64,000 nt of DNA from Stenotrophomonas sp. 704A1 (GTDB taxonomy: Bacteria > Pseudomonadota > Gammaproteobacteria > Xanthomonadales > Xanthomonadaceae): positions 707,501 to 771,500 of the forward strand of contig NZ_CP130831.1 in the NCBI RefSeq assembly GCF_030549525.1, in the 5' to 3' direction. Shown here piece after piece: positions 28,313 through 37,892 of this stretch. The notes under the pieces are model-generated. The model did not search any database. It was not told where the DNA came from and saw only the letters and a program-made list of their open reading frames with translations. Made by a program: the position numbers and the translations under genes. The stretch's first letter is position 1; each line of letters opens with the position of its first letter.

Positions 28313-29544
28313 ATCGCAAGGGTGACAAATCGCTGATCGTCGGCCTGGATATCGGCACCTCCAAGGTGGTGGCGCTGGTGGGCGAGTACTCGCCGGGCAA
28401 CCCGATCGAGGTGATCGGCATCGGCTCCCACGAGTCGCGCGGCCTCAAGCGCGGCGTGGTGGTGGACATCGAATCGACGGTGCAGTCGATCCAGCGCGCG
28501 GTCGAGGAAGCCGAGCTGATGGCCGGTTGCGAGATCCGCTCGGTCTACGCGTCGATCTCCGGCAATCACGTGCAGTGCAAGAACTCGCCGGGCATCGTGC
28601 CGATCCGCGACGGTGAAGTGACCTGGGGTGACCTGGACCGCGTGCTGGATGCGGCCAAGGCGGTGGCGATCCCGGCCGACCAGAAGATCCTGCACGCCAT
28701 CCCGCGCGAGTACGTGCTGGATGATTCGCAGGAAGGCATCCGCAACCCGGTCGGCATGACCGGCGTGCGCCTGGAGGTGCATGCGCACCTGGTGGTATGC
28801 GCGCAGTCGGCTGCGGCCAACATCAGCAAGTGCGTGCAGCGCTGCGGCTTGCAGGTGGACGACCTGGTGCTGTCCTCGCTGGCCTCCAGCGTGGCGGTGC
28901 TGACCGCCGACGAGCGCGAGCTGGGCGTGGTGCTGGTGGACATGGGCGCGGGCACCACCGATATCGCGGTGTTCGTGCAGGGCGCGATCTGCCACACCGC
29001 CTCGCTGCCGATCGCCGGCGACCACGTCACCAATGACATCGCGCACATGCTGCGCACGCCGACCCCGGAAGCCGAGCAGATCAAGGTGCGCTACGCCTGC
29101 GCGCTGGCCCAGCTGGCCACCGCCGAGGAAAGCATCCAGGTGCCATCGGTGGGCGACCGTCCGCCGCGCCGCATGCCGCGACACGCGCTGGCGCAGGCGG
29201 TGCAGGGCCGCTACGAGGAAATCTTCGAGATGGTGCAGGCCGAACTGCGCCGTTCCGGCTTCGAGGAACTGGTGCGCGCCGGCATGGTGCTGACCGGCGG
29301 TGCCTCGAAGATGGAAGGCGTGGTCGAACTGGCCGAGGAGATGCTGCAGATGCCGGTGCGCGTGGGTATTCCGCAGCACGTCACCGGCCTGGGCGAAGTG
29401 GTGGGCAACCCGGTGCATGCCACCGGCGTGGGCCTGCTGCTGATGGGCAGCCAGATCGAGCACCCGAGGCGGCCGTCGCTGCCGACCGGGCGTGCCGGCA
29501 GCATGTTCAAGAAACTGAAGACCTGGTTCCGCGGCGAGTTCTGA
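28309..29544 (+). CDS. ftsA: Cell division protein FtsA
   Basis: A 411-residue actin-like ATPase tethering FtsZ to the membrane. Phosphate-1 loop [13 protein letters not shown], phosphate-2 loop [13 protein letters not shown], adenosine motif [13 protein letters not shown], and the C-terminal amphipathic membrane-targeting helix ([13 protein letters not shown]). Overlaps ftsQ by 4 bases; followed by the longest gap inside the cluster before lpxC. Confidence 0.97.
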   Translation: MNRKGDKSLIVGLDIGTSKVVALVGEYSPGNPIEVIGIGSHESRGLKRGVVVDIESTVQSIQRAVEEAELMAGCEIRSVYASISGNHVQCKNSPGIVPIRDGEVTWGDLDRVLDAAKAVAIPADQKILHAIPREYVLDDSQEGIRNPVGMTGVRLEVHAHLVVCAQSAAANISKCVQRCGLQVDDLVLSSLASSVAVLTADERELGVVLVDMGAGTTDIAVFVQGAICHTASLPIAGDHVTNDIAHMLRTPTPEAEQIKVRYACALAQLATAEESIQVPSVGDRPPRRMPRHALAQAVQGRYEEIFEMVQAELRRSGFEELVRAGMVLTGGASKMEGVVELAEEMLQMPVRVGIPQHVTGLGEVVGNPVHATGVGLLLMGSQIEHPRRPSLPTGRAGSMFKKLKTWFRGEF

Positions 29545-29705
29545 CGCGGCACCGGCAACACCCGGGTGACCCCCGGCAGCAACACCGCAGTACGACGCAA
29601 CACCGGCAACACACAACCCACACAGCCGCAACGCCGGCATGCAGCACGAAGGCAGGACGCCCGAATGCCCATGCCAGCCGAAGCGGATACAACGAGGACA
29701 CGGAC
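29545..29705 (+). promoter_or_regulatory. CA-rich leader between ftsA and ftsZ
   Basis: 161 bases without a gene, poor in secondary structure, with repeated CAACACCGGCAACAC-like stretches (near 29546, 29590-29615). A GAGGA ribosome site precedes the ftsZ ATG. Such separate spacing is where ftsZ-proximal promoters often lie, but no convincing -35/-10 pair was found. Confidence 0.4.
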
Positions 29706-30950
29706 ATGGCGCATTTTGAACTGATCGAAAAGATGGCACCCAATGCGGTGATCAAGGTGGTTGGCGTGGGCGGCGGCGGCGGCAATGCCGTGGCGCACAT
29801 GGTCAACTCGGCGGTGGACGGCGTGGAGTTCATCACCGCCAACACCGACTCGCAGGCCATCAAGAATTGTGGCGCCAAGCTGCAGCTGCAGCTGGGCACC
29901 AACGTGACCAAGGGCCTGGGCGCAGGCGCGAACCCGGAGGTCGGCCGCCAGGCCGCGCTGGAAGACCGTGAGCGCATCATGGATGCGCTGCAGGGCGCGG
30001 ACATGGTGTTCATCACCGCCGGCATGGGCGGTGGCACCGGTACCGGCGCTGCGCCGGTGGTGGCACAGCTGGCCAAGGAGATGGGCATCCTGACCGTGGC
30101 CGTGGTCACCAAGCCGTTCCCGTTCGAAGGCCGTCGCCGCATGCAGGTCGCGCTGAAGGGCATCGAGGAACTGAGCCAGCACTGCGACTCGCTGATCACC
30201 ATTCCGAACGAGAAGCTGATCACCGTGCTGGGTCGCAACGCGACCATGATCCAGGCCTTCCGTGCCGCCAACGACGTGCTGCAGGGCGCCGTGCAGGGCA
30301 TCGCCGACCTGATCGTGCGTCCGGGCCTGATCAACGTCGACTTCGCCGACGTGCGCACCGTCATGTCCGAAATGGGCCTGGCGATGATGGGCACCGGTAC
30401 CGCCCGCGGCGATGACCGCGCGCAGGCCGCGGCCGAATCGGCGATCCAGAACCCGCTGCTGGACGATGTGAACCTGGCCGGCGCCAACGGCATCCTGGTC
30501 AACATCACCGCCGGTGCCGACTTCACCATGGCCGAGTTCGACGAGATCGGCCGCACCATCGACGGCTTCGCTTCGGAAGATGCGACCGTGGTGGTGGGCA
30601 CCGTGCTCGACCCGGACATGCAGGACGAAGTGCGCGTGACCGTGGTCGCCACCGGCCTGAACCGCGTCTCGGCCAGCAAGACCCAGCGCCCGGGCGAGCG
30701 TGCCCCGATCAAGCTGGTCCGCAATGCCACCACCGGCCAGCCGGAGTTCGGCGAGTTCGACAACGGCGGCGACGCCGTGTCCAAGGCGGTCGGCGGCATG
30801 GGCCTGGGCCTGCGCCGTGCCAGCAGCGACAGCGTAGCTGCGTCCACCCCGTCGGCTCCGGCGGCTTCGGCGGCTTCGGCGCCGGCGGCGGCGGAACTGC
30901 CCAACGATTACCTGGACATCCCGGCGTTCCTGCGCCGCCAGGCGGACTGA
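29706..30950 (+). CDS. ftsZ: Cell division GTPase FtsZ
   Basis: A 414-residue tubulin homologue forming the Z-ring. [12 protein letters not shown] near the N-terminus, tubulin signature GGGTGTG at 108-114, [15 protein letters not shown] and the T7 loop. A short Ala/Ser/Pro linker (about 370-398) leads to the conserved C-terminal peptide [13 protein letters not shown] that binds FtsA and other partners. Last division gene of the cluster. Confidence 0.98.
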   Translation: MAHFELIEKMAPNAVIKVVGVGGGGGNAVAHMVNSAVDGVEFITANTDSQAIKNCGAKLQLQLGTNVTKGLGAGANPEVGRQAALEDRERIMDALQGADMVFITAGMGGGTGTGAAPVVAQLAKEMGILTVAVVTKPFPFEGRRRMQVALKGIEELSQHCDSLITIPNEKLITVLGRNATMIQAFRAANDVLQGAVQGIADLIVRPGLINVDFADVRTVMSEMGLAMMGTGTARGDDRAQAAAESAIQNPLLDDVNLAGANGILVNITAGADFTMAEFDEIGRTIDGFASEDATVVVGTVLDPDMQDEVRVTVVATGLNRVSASKTQRPGERAPIKLVRNATTGQPEFGEFDNGGDAVSKAVGGMGLGLRRASSDSVAASTPSAPAASAASAPAAAELPNDYLDIPAFLRRQAD

Positions 30951-30959
30951 TCGACGCTG

Positions 30960-31037
30960 CCCGGGGCTTGTCCCCCCCGGGTTGCGCCACCATGTCCTGA
31001 AAACGCGGGCGCCGGGCCAGGATGGGCCCGGCCGCCC
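30960..31037 (+). terminator. Two strong hairpins after ftsZ
   Basis: CCCGGGG/CCCCGGG (30960-30981) and a 12-bp stem with one bulge (31007-31037, core GCCGGGCC/GGCCCGGC). Neither has a U-tract, so they may only attenuate transcription toward lpxC. Confidence 0.45.
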
Positions 31038-31153
31038 TGCTTCACGCGTGTCCCATCGACGCGCCGGTGTGTCCTGCCGGCGGCCTGCCGGCGTTTCAGC
31101 CGGGGTAGGGGACCCTGCGTGTTAATCTACTGTGTCACTTCCGGTCCGCCCCC

Positions 31154-32065
31154 ATGATCCAGCAACGCACCCTCAAGAACACGATCCGCGCCACCGGCGT
31201 CGGCCTGCACAGCGGCGACAAGGTCTACATGACCCTGCGTCCGGCGCCGGTCAACCATGGAATCGTGTTCCGCCGCGTGGACCTGGACCCGGTGGTGGAA
31301 GTGCCGGCCAAGGCCGAGCTGGTCACCGAAGTGACCCTGTGCACCGGTTTGACCTGCAACGACGCCAAGATCCAGACCGTCGAACACCTGATGTCGGCGC
31401 TGGCCGGCCTGGGTGTGGACAACATCATCGTCGAACTGTCCTCGGCCGAGCTGCCGATCATGGACGGTTCGTCCGGCCCGTTCGTGTTCCTGCTGCAGTC
31501 GGCAGGCATCGTGGAACAGGATGCGCCCAAGCGCTTCATCCGCGTGCTGAAGACCGTGGAAGTGACCGAGGGCGACAAGGTGGCCCGCTTCACCCCATAC
31601 GAGGGCTACAAGCTGGGCTTCACCATCCAGTTCGACCATCCGATGATCCCGGCCAAGCAGTCGCGCCAGGAGATCGAGTTCTCCACGCTGGCCTACACCA
31701 AGGAAATCTCCCGCGCGCGCACCTTTGGTTTCATGCGTGACCTGGAGTACATGCGCGAGCGCAACCTGGGCCTGGGCGGGTCGATGGACAACGCCATCGT
31801 GCTCGACGAGTTCCGCGTGCTCAACGAAGACGGCCTGCGCTACGCCGACGAATTCGTGCGCCACAAGATCCTCGACGCGATCGGCGACCTCTATCTGGCC
31901 GGCGGCCAGGTGCTGGGTGCCTACGAAGGCTTCAAGTCCGGCCACGCGCTCAACAACAAGCTGGTGCGTGCGCTGATGGCCGATGCCACGGCCTGGGAAT
32001 GGGTGACCTACGAGTCGCCGACGGTCGAGGATCCGGTGGTGTACGGCGTCCCTGCCTACGCCTGA
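31154..32065 (+). CDS. lpxC: UDP-3-O-acyl-N-acetylglucosamine deacetylase LpxC
   Basis: A 303-residue zinc enzyme for the committed step of lipid A synthesis. Zinc ligands as in the family: His78 (TVEHLMSAL), His237 and Asp241 ([12 protein letters not shown]), with catalytic His264 (KSGHALNN). Follows ftsZ by about 200 bases, as in most gammaproteobacteria, probably with its own promoter. Ends at a strong terminator. Confidence 0.98.
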   Translation: MIQQRTLKNTIRATGVGLHSGDKVYMTLRPAPVNHGIVFRRVDLDPVVEVPAKAELVTEVTLCTGLTCNDAKIQTVEHLMSALAGLGVDNIIVELSSAELPIMDGSSGPFVFLLQSAGIVEQDAPKRFIRVLKTVEVTEGDKVARFTPYEGYKLGFTIQFDHPMIPAKQSRQEIEFSTLAYTKEISRARTFGFMRDLEYMRERNLGLGGSMDNAIVLDEFRVLNEDGLRYADEFVRHKILDAIGDLYLAGGQVLGAYEGFKSGHALNNKLVRALMADATAWEWVTYESPTVEDPVVYGVPAYA

Positions 32066-32087
32066 TGGTTGCAGGTGCTTGAATCGC

Positions 32088-32208
32088 AAGAAGAAAACGC
32101 CGCCTCGCCAGGCGGCGTTGTCGTTTCCGGCGGCGCCTGCCTGGCCGGCGCAGCGGGTGAAGCGACTGTCGGGCGCGGGTCACGCTTTTGTGAACCTCAC
32201 CGGCCGGA
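32088..32208 (-). ncRNA. Candidate small RNA between lpxC and dciA
   Basis: The gap between these convergent genes has an unusually AT-rich patch (32213-32242). On the minus strand it gives TATATT (plus 32215-32220), with a poor -35 TTAGAT 17 bases upstream. About 120 bases later lies a strong minus-strand terminator. The stretch between has no ORF. This layout fits a ~120-nt sRNA, but the -35 is weak and no known family was recognised. Confidence 0.3.
32096..32119. terminator. Bidirectional intrinsic terminator after lpxC
   Basis: Perfect 10-bp stem AACGCCGCCT/AGGCGGCGTT with a 4-base loop. On the minus strand it is followed by TTCTTCTT after the terminal TT, a better U-tract than on the plus strand (GTCGTTT). 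It can stop lpxC and any leftward transcript from the dciA side. Confidence 0.85.
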
Positions 32209-32347
32209 AGCCTGAATATAACGATTATTTAACAACAATCTAACGACTCGGGCACGGCGGGCGGCTAGGATGCGACCCGGCCCCCGATAATGTTTCACGC
32301 TGCGGTGACACGCGCGACGGGGATCGGAGCTGGATGCTCCGGTGTTC

Positions 32348-32797
32348 TCAGGACCCTTGCTTCGGTTTGACCGGCGCATCCTGCAGAGCCGCCAAGGCGT
32401 CGCGTAGCCCTTTGTGCGTGGCGGCTGAAACTGCGTGGGGTCCATTCCGGTTGTCGAGCGCTGGGGAGCGCGTGGGAGTGGGAGACGCAGTCTTGATGGT
32501 CACCCTGGTGGCCTTCAGCCCGATGGACCGGGCCGCGTCGAGCAACTGGGCTTCGGCAAGCCGCAACTTGGCATGCCAGACCGGGGATTCGACGAGAAAA
32601 ACGAGGTGTTCCCCGTCCACATTGGCCAGCCGGCAACGGCTGCGCAGAGGTGGCGGCAACTGGGGGCGCAACTGATGGTCCAGCGCGTCGAGCCACAGGG
32701 CTCGGCGCAGCGGGTTACCGCTTTTGTCCGCCATTACTGCATCCAGGGCCGGCTTCGGTCGGGATGCGGGACGAACGCTGGATTTCGGCTCAGACAT
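32348..32797 (-). CDS. dciA: DciA-type (DUF721) replicative helicase loader
   Basis: A 149-residue basic protein. The DUF721 domain (about 15-110) shows LWLDALDHQLRPQLPPPLRSRCRLANV and the conserved segment LVFLVESPVWHAKLRLAEAQLL; the C-terminal ~40 residues look disordered. DciA loads DnaB in bacteria that lack DnaC/DnaI, as expected in Xanthomonadaceae. Located between lpxC and secA where enterics have secM. Its start codon lies only 12 bases from the divergent M23 peptidase start, so each promoter must sit within the other gene. Confidence 0.8.
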   Translation of the reverse strand: MSEPKSSVRPASRPKPALDAVMADKSGNPLRRALWLDALDHQLRPQLPPPLRSRCRLANVDGEHLVFLVESPVWHAKLRLAEAQLLDAARSIGLKATRVTIKTASPTPTRSPALDNRNGPHAVSAATHKGLRDALAALQDAPVKPKQGS

Positions 32798-32809
32798 GAA
32801 AACTCACTG

Positions 32810-33763
32810 ATGGCATTCAAAAAGATCGTAATCAAAACGCGTGAAGGACAGGCCAAATCGGCGCTCACGCGTTTGCGGTTCTACTTCGAGGACCGCCCCC
32901 GGGCCCTGCTGGGCAGTGTGCTCGGTGCAGGCTGCATTATCGGCCTTGCCGGCGGCATTGGCGCCAGCGCGCTCAACGACTCGCGCCTGCAGGCCAAGGT
33001 CGAGCGCCAGGAGGCCGAGCTGGCCAAGGTCCAGCGCGATGCGCAGACCCAGGTCAACGCGCTGGCCGCCCGTCTGGGCGAGCTGCAGGCCCAGGCCACC
33101 CGCCTCAACGCGCTCGGCGAACGGCTGACCCAGATGGGCAAGCTGGAAGACGGCGAATTCGACTTCAACGAGACCCCCGGCCTCGGTGACGGCGATGCCG
33201 GCGGCCCGGCCGCCGACATCCCGGTCAAGGACGTCAACGCCGACTTACAGGTGCTGGAGCAGCGCTTCGCTGCTTCAGGCCGCCAGCTGTCGGTGATGGA
33301 ATCGCTGATGTTCGACCACCAGCTGCAGCAGAACGCCGTGCCCTCGCGCATGCCGATCCGCAACAGCTATGTCACCTCCGGCTTCGGTACCCGTGCCGAT
33401 CCGTTCGGTCGCGGTGCCGCCACCCACAAGGGCATGGACTTCCACGCCCGCGTCGGCGACCCGGTGATGGCGGTGGCCGACGGCGTGGTCAGCTTCTCCG
33501 GGGTCAAGGGCGGCTACGGCAACGTGGTCGACGTGGATCACGGTAATGGCTATGTCACCCGCTATGCGCACAATTCGCGCCTGGTGGTGAAGGTCGGTGA
33601 TCTGGTCCGTGCCGGCCAGGAAGTGGCCAAGGCCGGTTCCACCGGTCGCTCCACCGGTGCCCACGTGCACTTCGAGGTGTGGGAGAACGGCAACGTGGTC
33701 AACCCGCGCAAGTTCCTGGGTGACGGCGGCAACACGCCGGTCGGTCGCATCCGCCGCGGTTGA
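32810..33763 (+). CDS. Membrane-anchored M23 family metallopeptidase
   Basis: A 317-residue envelope protein: N-terminal basic stretch, one membrane helix (about 35-58), a periplasmic coiled coil (about 62-105, Q/E/A-rich), and a C-terminal LytM/M23 domain (about 185-305). Zinc motif HxxxD is present as THKGMDF, and HxH as AHVHFEVW, so it may be an active D,D-endopeptidase rather than an EnvC-like activator. ATG at 32810; the frame is open further upstream, but that part lies opposite dciA. Genetic position just before secA is typical of xanthomonads. Confidence 0.85.
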   Translation: MAFKKIVIKTREGQAKSALTRLRFYFEDRPRALLGSVLGAGCIIGLAGGIGASALNDSRLQAKVERQEAELAKVQRDAQTQVNALAARLGELQAQATRLNALGERLTQMGKLEDGEFDFNETPGLGDGDAGGPAADIPVKDVNADLQVLEQRFAASGRQLSVMESLMFDHQLQQNAVPSRMPIRNSYVTSGFGTRADPFGRGAATHKGMDFHARVGDPVMAVADGVVSFSGVKGGYGNVVDVDHGNGYVTRYAHNSRLVVKVGDLVRAGQEVAKAGSTGRSTGAHVHFEVWENGNVVNPRKFLGDGGNTPVGRIRRG

Positions 33764-33769
33764 TGGCAA

Positions 33770-33853
33770 CGCCGGGCATGGCCCGGCGCTACCGGGAGGC
33801 CGTCGGACCCCCGGCGGCAGCGCGGGGCCATGCCCCGCGAGCGCGAAGCGCGG
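33770..33853. repeat. SMAG pair between the M23 gene and secA
   Basis: A leftward element (33770-33792, ending CTAC) and a rightward variant with GCAG in place of GTAG (33817-33840) followed by GCGCGAAGCGCGG. Same pairing as one unit of the array at 37.9 kb. Confidence 0.8.
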
Positions 33854-33890
33854 CCGCCAAGGGTTGAAACCCCTCGCCGCCGTCCCAAGC

Positions 33891-33938
33891 TACAATGGGT
33901 GTTGCCATCGACAGGGCGCAAGGCGCCCTGTTTCGTTT
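33891..33938 (+). promoter_or_regulatory. Probable secA promoter -10 and leader hairpin with U-rich tail
   Basis: TACAAT at 33891-33896 is a good -10; no consensus -35 is seen at 17 bases. Starting about 8 bases downstream is a perfect 9-bp stem ACAGGGCGC/GCGCCCTGT (33911-33931, 3-base loop) followed by TTCGTTT. It looks like an intrinsic terminator, either for the M23 transcript or as an attenuator at the very start of the secA message. secA begins at 33996. Confidence 0.5.
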
Positions 33939-33995
33939 GCGGCGGACGGGTCCACACGGAACCGTGCGGCGTTTCCATCCAACCCGGTTCCCTCA

Positions 33996-36713
33996 ATGAT
34001 CAACAGCCTGCTTACCCGCGTATTTGGCAGTCGTAACGAACGACAGCTGCGCCAGCTCAACCGCATCGTCGCCAAGATCAATGCGCTGGAGCCGGAGATC
34101 GAGAAGCTTTCCGACGAGCAGCTGCAGGCCAAGACGCCGGAGTTCAAGCAGCGCATCGCCGCGGGTGAAGCCCTGGACAAGGTGCTGCCGGAAGCCTTCG
34201 CGGTCTGCCGCGAGGCCGGTCGCCGTGTGCTGGGCATGCGCCACTACGATGTGCAGCTGATCGGCGGCATGGTGCTTCACCTGGGCAAGATCGCAGAAAT
34301 GCGCACCGGTGAAGGCAAGACCCTGGTGGCGACCCTGCCGGTGTACCTCAACGCTCTGGAAGGCAAGGGCGTGCACGTGGTCACCGTCAACGACTACCTG
34401 GCCCGCCGCGATGCCGCGCAGATGGGCAAGCTGTACAACTGGCTGGGCCTGAGCGTGGGCGTGGTCTACCCGGGCATGCCGCACAGTGACAAGCGCGAAG
34501 CCTACGGCGCGGACATCACCTACGGCACCAACAACGAATTCGGTTTCGACTACCTGCGCGACAACATGGCGCTGTCCAAGGCCGACCGCTACCAGCGCGG
34601 CCTGCATTACGCCATCGTCGACGAAGTCGACTCCATCCTGATCGACGAAGCGCGTACCCCGCTGATCATCTCCGGCCCGGCCGACGATTCCCCGGAACTG
34701 TACATCCGGGTCAACCGCATCGTGCCGAACCTGGTCAAGCAGGAAGTGGAAGACGGCGAGGGCGACTTCTGGGTCGACGAGAAGGGCAAGCAGGTGCACC
34801 TGTCCGAAGCGGGCATGGAGCACGCCGAGCAGCTGCTGGTCGAGGCCGGCATCCTCAACGGCGAGACCGAAGGCCTGTACGCCGCGCAGAACCTGACCGT
34901 GGTCCATCACCTCAACGCCGCGCTGCGCGCGCACGCCATCTACCAGCGTGACGTGGACTACATCGTGCGCGATGGCGAAGTGGTCATCGTCGACGAGTTC
35001 ACCGGCCGTACCCTGGCCGGCCGCCGCTGGTCCGATGGCCTGCACCAGGCGGTGGAAGCGAAGGAAGGCGTGCCGGTCCAGCGCGAGAACCAGACGCTGG
35101 CCAGCATCACCTTCCAGAACCTGTTCCGCATGTACAAGAAGCTGTCCGGCATGACCGGTACGGCTGATACCGAAGCCTTCGAGTTCCAGAGCATCTACGG
35201 CCTGGAAGTGGTGGTGATCCCGACCAACCGCCCGACCATCCGCAAGGACAGCCCGGACCAGGTGTTCCTCAACCGCAAGGGCAAGTTCAACGCGGTGCTG
35301 GCCGACATCGAGGAATGCGCCAAGCGCGGCCAGCCGGTGCTGGTCGGTACCACCTCGATCGAAACCTCGGAGATGCTGTCCGAGCACCTGCGCAAGGCCG
35401 GCGTGAAGCATGAAGTGCTCAACGCCAAGCAGCACGACCGCGAAGCGACCATCGTCGCCAATGCCGGCCGTCCGGCTGCGGTGACCATCGCCACCAACAT
35501 GGCCGGCCGTGGTACCGACATCGTGCTGGGTGGTTCGCTGGAAGCGGAGATCCACGCGCTGGGCGAGGATGCCACCGAGGCGCAGAAGGCAGCGGTCAAG
35601 GCCGAATGGCAGCAGCGCCACGACGCGGTGAAGGCGGCCGGTGGCCTGCACATCGTCGGTACCGAGCGCCATGAATCGCGTCGTATCGACAACCAGCTGC
35701 GTGGCCGTTCCGGCCGCCAGGGTGATCCGGGTTCGTCCCGCTTCTACCTGTCGCTGGAAGACAACCTGATGCGCATCTTCGCTTCCGACTGGGTGCAGAA
35801 GGCGATGCGCATGATGGGCATGAAGGAAGACGACGTCATCGAGGACCGCCTGGTCAGCCGCCAGATCGAGAAGGCGCAGCGCAAGGTCGAGGCCCACAAC
35901 TTCGACATCCGCAAGAACCTGCTGGACTTCGACGACGTCAACAACGACCAGCGCAAGGTGATCTACGCACAGCGCGATGAACTGCTGGACGCCGAATCGG
36001 TGAAGGACAACGTCGACGGCATCCGCGACGACGTGGTGTTCGACATCGTCGCCCGTTTCGTGCCGCCGAACTCGGTGGACGAACAGTGGGACCTGCGTGG
36101 CCTGGAAGCCACCCTGGAATCGGAATTCGGCCTGCAGATGTCGCTGACCGAGCTGGTCCAGTCGCACGAGGAACTGGACGCCGAAGGCATCGCCAGCAAG
36201 GTGCAGGAGCGCATCAACCAGCACTTCGCCGAGAAGGAAGCCGGTGTCGGCGAAGAGACCATGCGCGCACTGGAGAAGCACGTCATGCTGACCGTGCTCG
36301 ACCAGAGCTGGAAGGAGCACCTGGCCCGCATGGATTACCTGCGCCAGGGCATCTACCTGCGCGGCTACGCGCAGAAGCAGCCGAAGCAGGAATACAAGAA
36401 GGAAGCCTTCGAGCTGTTCTCGGACATGCTGGAGAACGTCAAGCGCGAAGTGGTGACCCTGCTCGCCCGCGTGCGGATCCGCAGCGACGAGGAAGTGCAG
36501 GCGCTGGAAGCGGCCGAGCGCCAGCAGGTGCAGGCGCGCCTGAGCCAGTCGCAGTTCCAGCACCAGGATGCCGGCGGTTACAGCGCCGACGAAGAAGCCG
36601 CGCAGGTGCAGGCCGCACAGGTGCAGCGCGACGAGCCGAAGATCGGCCGCAACGATCCCTGCCCGTGCGGCAGCGGTAAGAAGTACAAGCACTGCCACGG
36701 CCAGTTGAGCTGA
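33996..36713 (+). CDS. secA: Protein translocase ATPase SecA
   Basis: A 905-residue motor of the Sec pathway. Start [17 protein letters not shown]. Walker [10 protein letters not shown] (about residue 104), Walker B region [30 protein letters not shown] and [13 protein letters not shown] in the second nucleotide-binding domain. The C-terminal zinc tail ([14 protein letters not shown]) binds SecB and lipids. Upstream open frame before the ATG is a chance extension. Followed by a clear terminator. No secM arrest peptide precedes it. Confidence 0.98.
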   Translation: MINSLLTRVFGSRNERQLRQLNRIVAKINALEPEIEKLSDEQLQAKTPEFKQRIAAGEALDKVLPEAFAVCREAGRRVLGMRHYDVQLIGGMVLHLGKIAEMRTGEGKTLVATLPVYLNALEGKGVHVVTVNDYLARRDAAQMGKLYNWLGLSVGVVYPGMPHSDKREAYGADITYGTNNEFGFDYLRDNMALSKADRYQRGLHYAIVDEVDSILIDEARTPLIISGPADDSPELYIRVNRIVPNLVKQEVEDGEGDFWVDEKGKQVHLSEAGMEHAEQLLVEAGILNGETEGLYAAQNLTVVHHLNAALRAHAIYQRDVDYIVRDGEVVIVDEFTGRTLAGRRWSDGLHQAVEAKEGVPVQRENQTLASITFQNLFRMYKKLSGMTGTADTEAFEFQSIYGLEVVVIPTNRPTIRKDSPDQVFLNRKGKFNAVLADIEECAKRGQPVLVGTTSIETSEMLSEHLRKAGVKHEVLNAKQHDREATIVANAGRPAAVTIATNMAGRGTDIVLGGSLEAEIHALGEDATEAQKAAVKAEWQQRHDAVKAAGGLHIVGTERHESRRIDNQLRGRSGRQGDPGSSRFYLSLEDNLMRIFASDWVQKAMRMMGMKEDDVIEDRLVSRQIEKAQRKVEAHNFDIRKNLLDFDDVNNDQRKVIYAQRDELLDAESVKDNVDGIRDDVVFDIVARFVPPNSVDEQWDLRGLEATLESEFGLQMSLTELVQSHEELDAEGIASKVQERINQHFAEKEAGVGEETMRALEKHVMLTVLDQSWKEHLARMDYLRQGIYLRGYAQKQPKQEYKKEAFELFSDMLENVKREVVTLLARVRIRSDEEVQALEAAERQQVQARLSQSQFQHQDAGGYSADEEAAQVQAAQVQRDEPKIGRNDPCPCGSGKKYKHCHGQLS

Positions 36714-36741
36714 TCGACCGGCGCAGTGCTGCAGGATCACG

Positions 36742-36764
36742 ACGCCCCGCCCCGTGCGGGGCGT
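36742..36764 (+). terminator. secA intrinsic terminator
   Basis: Stem ACGCCCCGC/GCGGGGCGT with a 5-base loop, then TGCTGTTT; 28 bases after the stop. Confidence 0.8.
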
Positions 36765-36929
36765 TGCTGTTTAAGCGCCCGCACCGTGCGTGCTGGTGCC
36801 GCGCCTGGATCGGTCCGGCCGCCGCGGCAGCGCGCAGGCCCGGCCGGGATTGAGCGGGCGGGCTGACGGGCTCGCCGCGATTGCGCCGGCGTGCTTGCGC
36901 CGGTCCGCGCGGGTCGGCATTCTCTCGAC

Positions 36930-37886
36930 ATGCCTCCCCCGAAACGATCGATTCACGTGGTGGCCGCCGTCATCACCGACGCACGCGGCCGCCTGCTGCT
37001 CAACCGCCGTACCGAGAACCGCGACATGGCGGGCCTGTGGGAATTCCCGGGCGGCAAGCGCGAACCGGGCGAGACCTCCGAGCAGGCGCTGGTGCGCGAA
37101 CTGCGCGAGGAACTCGGCATCGAGGCCGAGGTTGGCGAATGGATCATGGACGTGCCACAACGCTATCCCGACAAGCACCTGACCCTGGAAGTGCGCCATG
37201 TGCGCAGCTGGAAGGGCACGCCGCGCGGGCGCGAGGGCCAGGCCATCACCTGGGTGGCGCCGGACAAGCTGGGCCGCTATTCGATGCCACCGGCCGACCT
37301 GCCGGTGGTGGCCGCGCTGCGCCAGCCCGACCGCTATCTGATCACCCCGGCGCCGGCCGACGACGAGGCCGGTCCGCAGCGCTGGCATGACCAGCTGCAG
37401 CGCGCCGTGTCCGCCGGCCAGCAGCGCATCCAGCTGCGCCTGCCGCCGACGCATCCGCAGCGCCAGGCGATGCTGGAACAGGCGCTGCGCACGCATCGTC
37501 GCAGTGGCGTGCAGTGGCTGCTCAACCGCGATATCGCGCTGGCCCGCGCGCTGGGGGTGGGCGTGCACCTGGGCAGCGAGCAGCTGCTGCAGCTGCAGGA
37601 ACGGCCACTGCCGGACGGGCAGCTGGTGGCAGCGTCCTGCCATGACCTGGCGCAGTTGCAGGCCGCGCAGCGACTGGGGTGCGACTTCGCCGTGCTCGGT
37701 CCGGTGCATGCGACCGCTAGCCATCCCGATGCTACGCCGCTGGGCTGGGATGCGTTTGCCGCGCTGCGCGCCCAGGTGTCATTGCCGATCTATGCGCTGG
37801 GAGGCCTGGGCAGCGGCCATATCGCCGAAGCACGCCGCCATGGCGGGCAGGGCATCGCCGCGATCCGCGGGCTGTGGCCGGCGTGA
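36930..37886 (+). CDS. mutT: MutT-type Nudix hydrolase fused to a thiamine-phosphate synthase-like domain
   Basis: A 318-residue fusion. The N-terminal Nudix domain (about 1-130) contains the complete box G-x5-E-x7-R-E-x2-E-E-x-G (from GGKREPGETS to REELGI), as in 8-oxo-dGTP diphosphatase MutT. The C-terminal half (about 145-318) is a TIM-barrel domain like ThiE/TenI, with the HLGSEQLLQL and FAVLGPVHATASHPDATPLGW segments. The fusion is common in pseudomonads and xanthomonads next to secA; the second domain's activity is unproven. Start ATG 36930 chosen over the earlier in-frame ATG/TTG. Confidence 0.9.
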   Translation: MPPPKRSIHVVAAVITDARGRLLLNRRTENRDMAGLWEFPGGKREPGETSEQALVRELREELGIEAEVGEWIMDVPQRYPDKHLTLEVRHVRSWKGTPRGREGQAITWVAPDKLGRYSMPPADLPVVAALRQPDRYLITPAPADDEAGPQRWHDQLQRAVSAGQQRIQLRLPPTHPQRQAMLEQALRTHRRSGVQWLLNRDIALARALGVGVHLGSEQLLQLQERPLPDGQLVAASCHDLAQLQAAQRLGCDFAVLGPVHATASHPDATPLGWDAFAALRAQVSLPIYALGGLGSGHIAEARRHGGQGIAAIRGLWPA

Positions 37887-37892
37887 TCTAGG

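Noticed and set aside
33764-33995. secM-type arrest peptide upstream of secA
   Set aside because: No short secreted ORF ending in an arrest motif; the space holds SMAG elements and a hairpin.
33993-36740. A 915-codon open frame on the minus strand across secA
   Set aside because: It is the mirror of secA in very GC-rich DNA. Its sequence has no domain and is rich in Val/His/Gln/Leu as expected from antisense of a high-GC gene.
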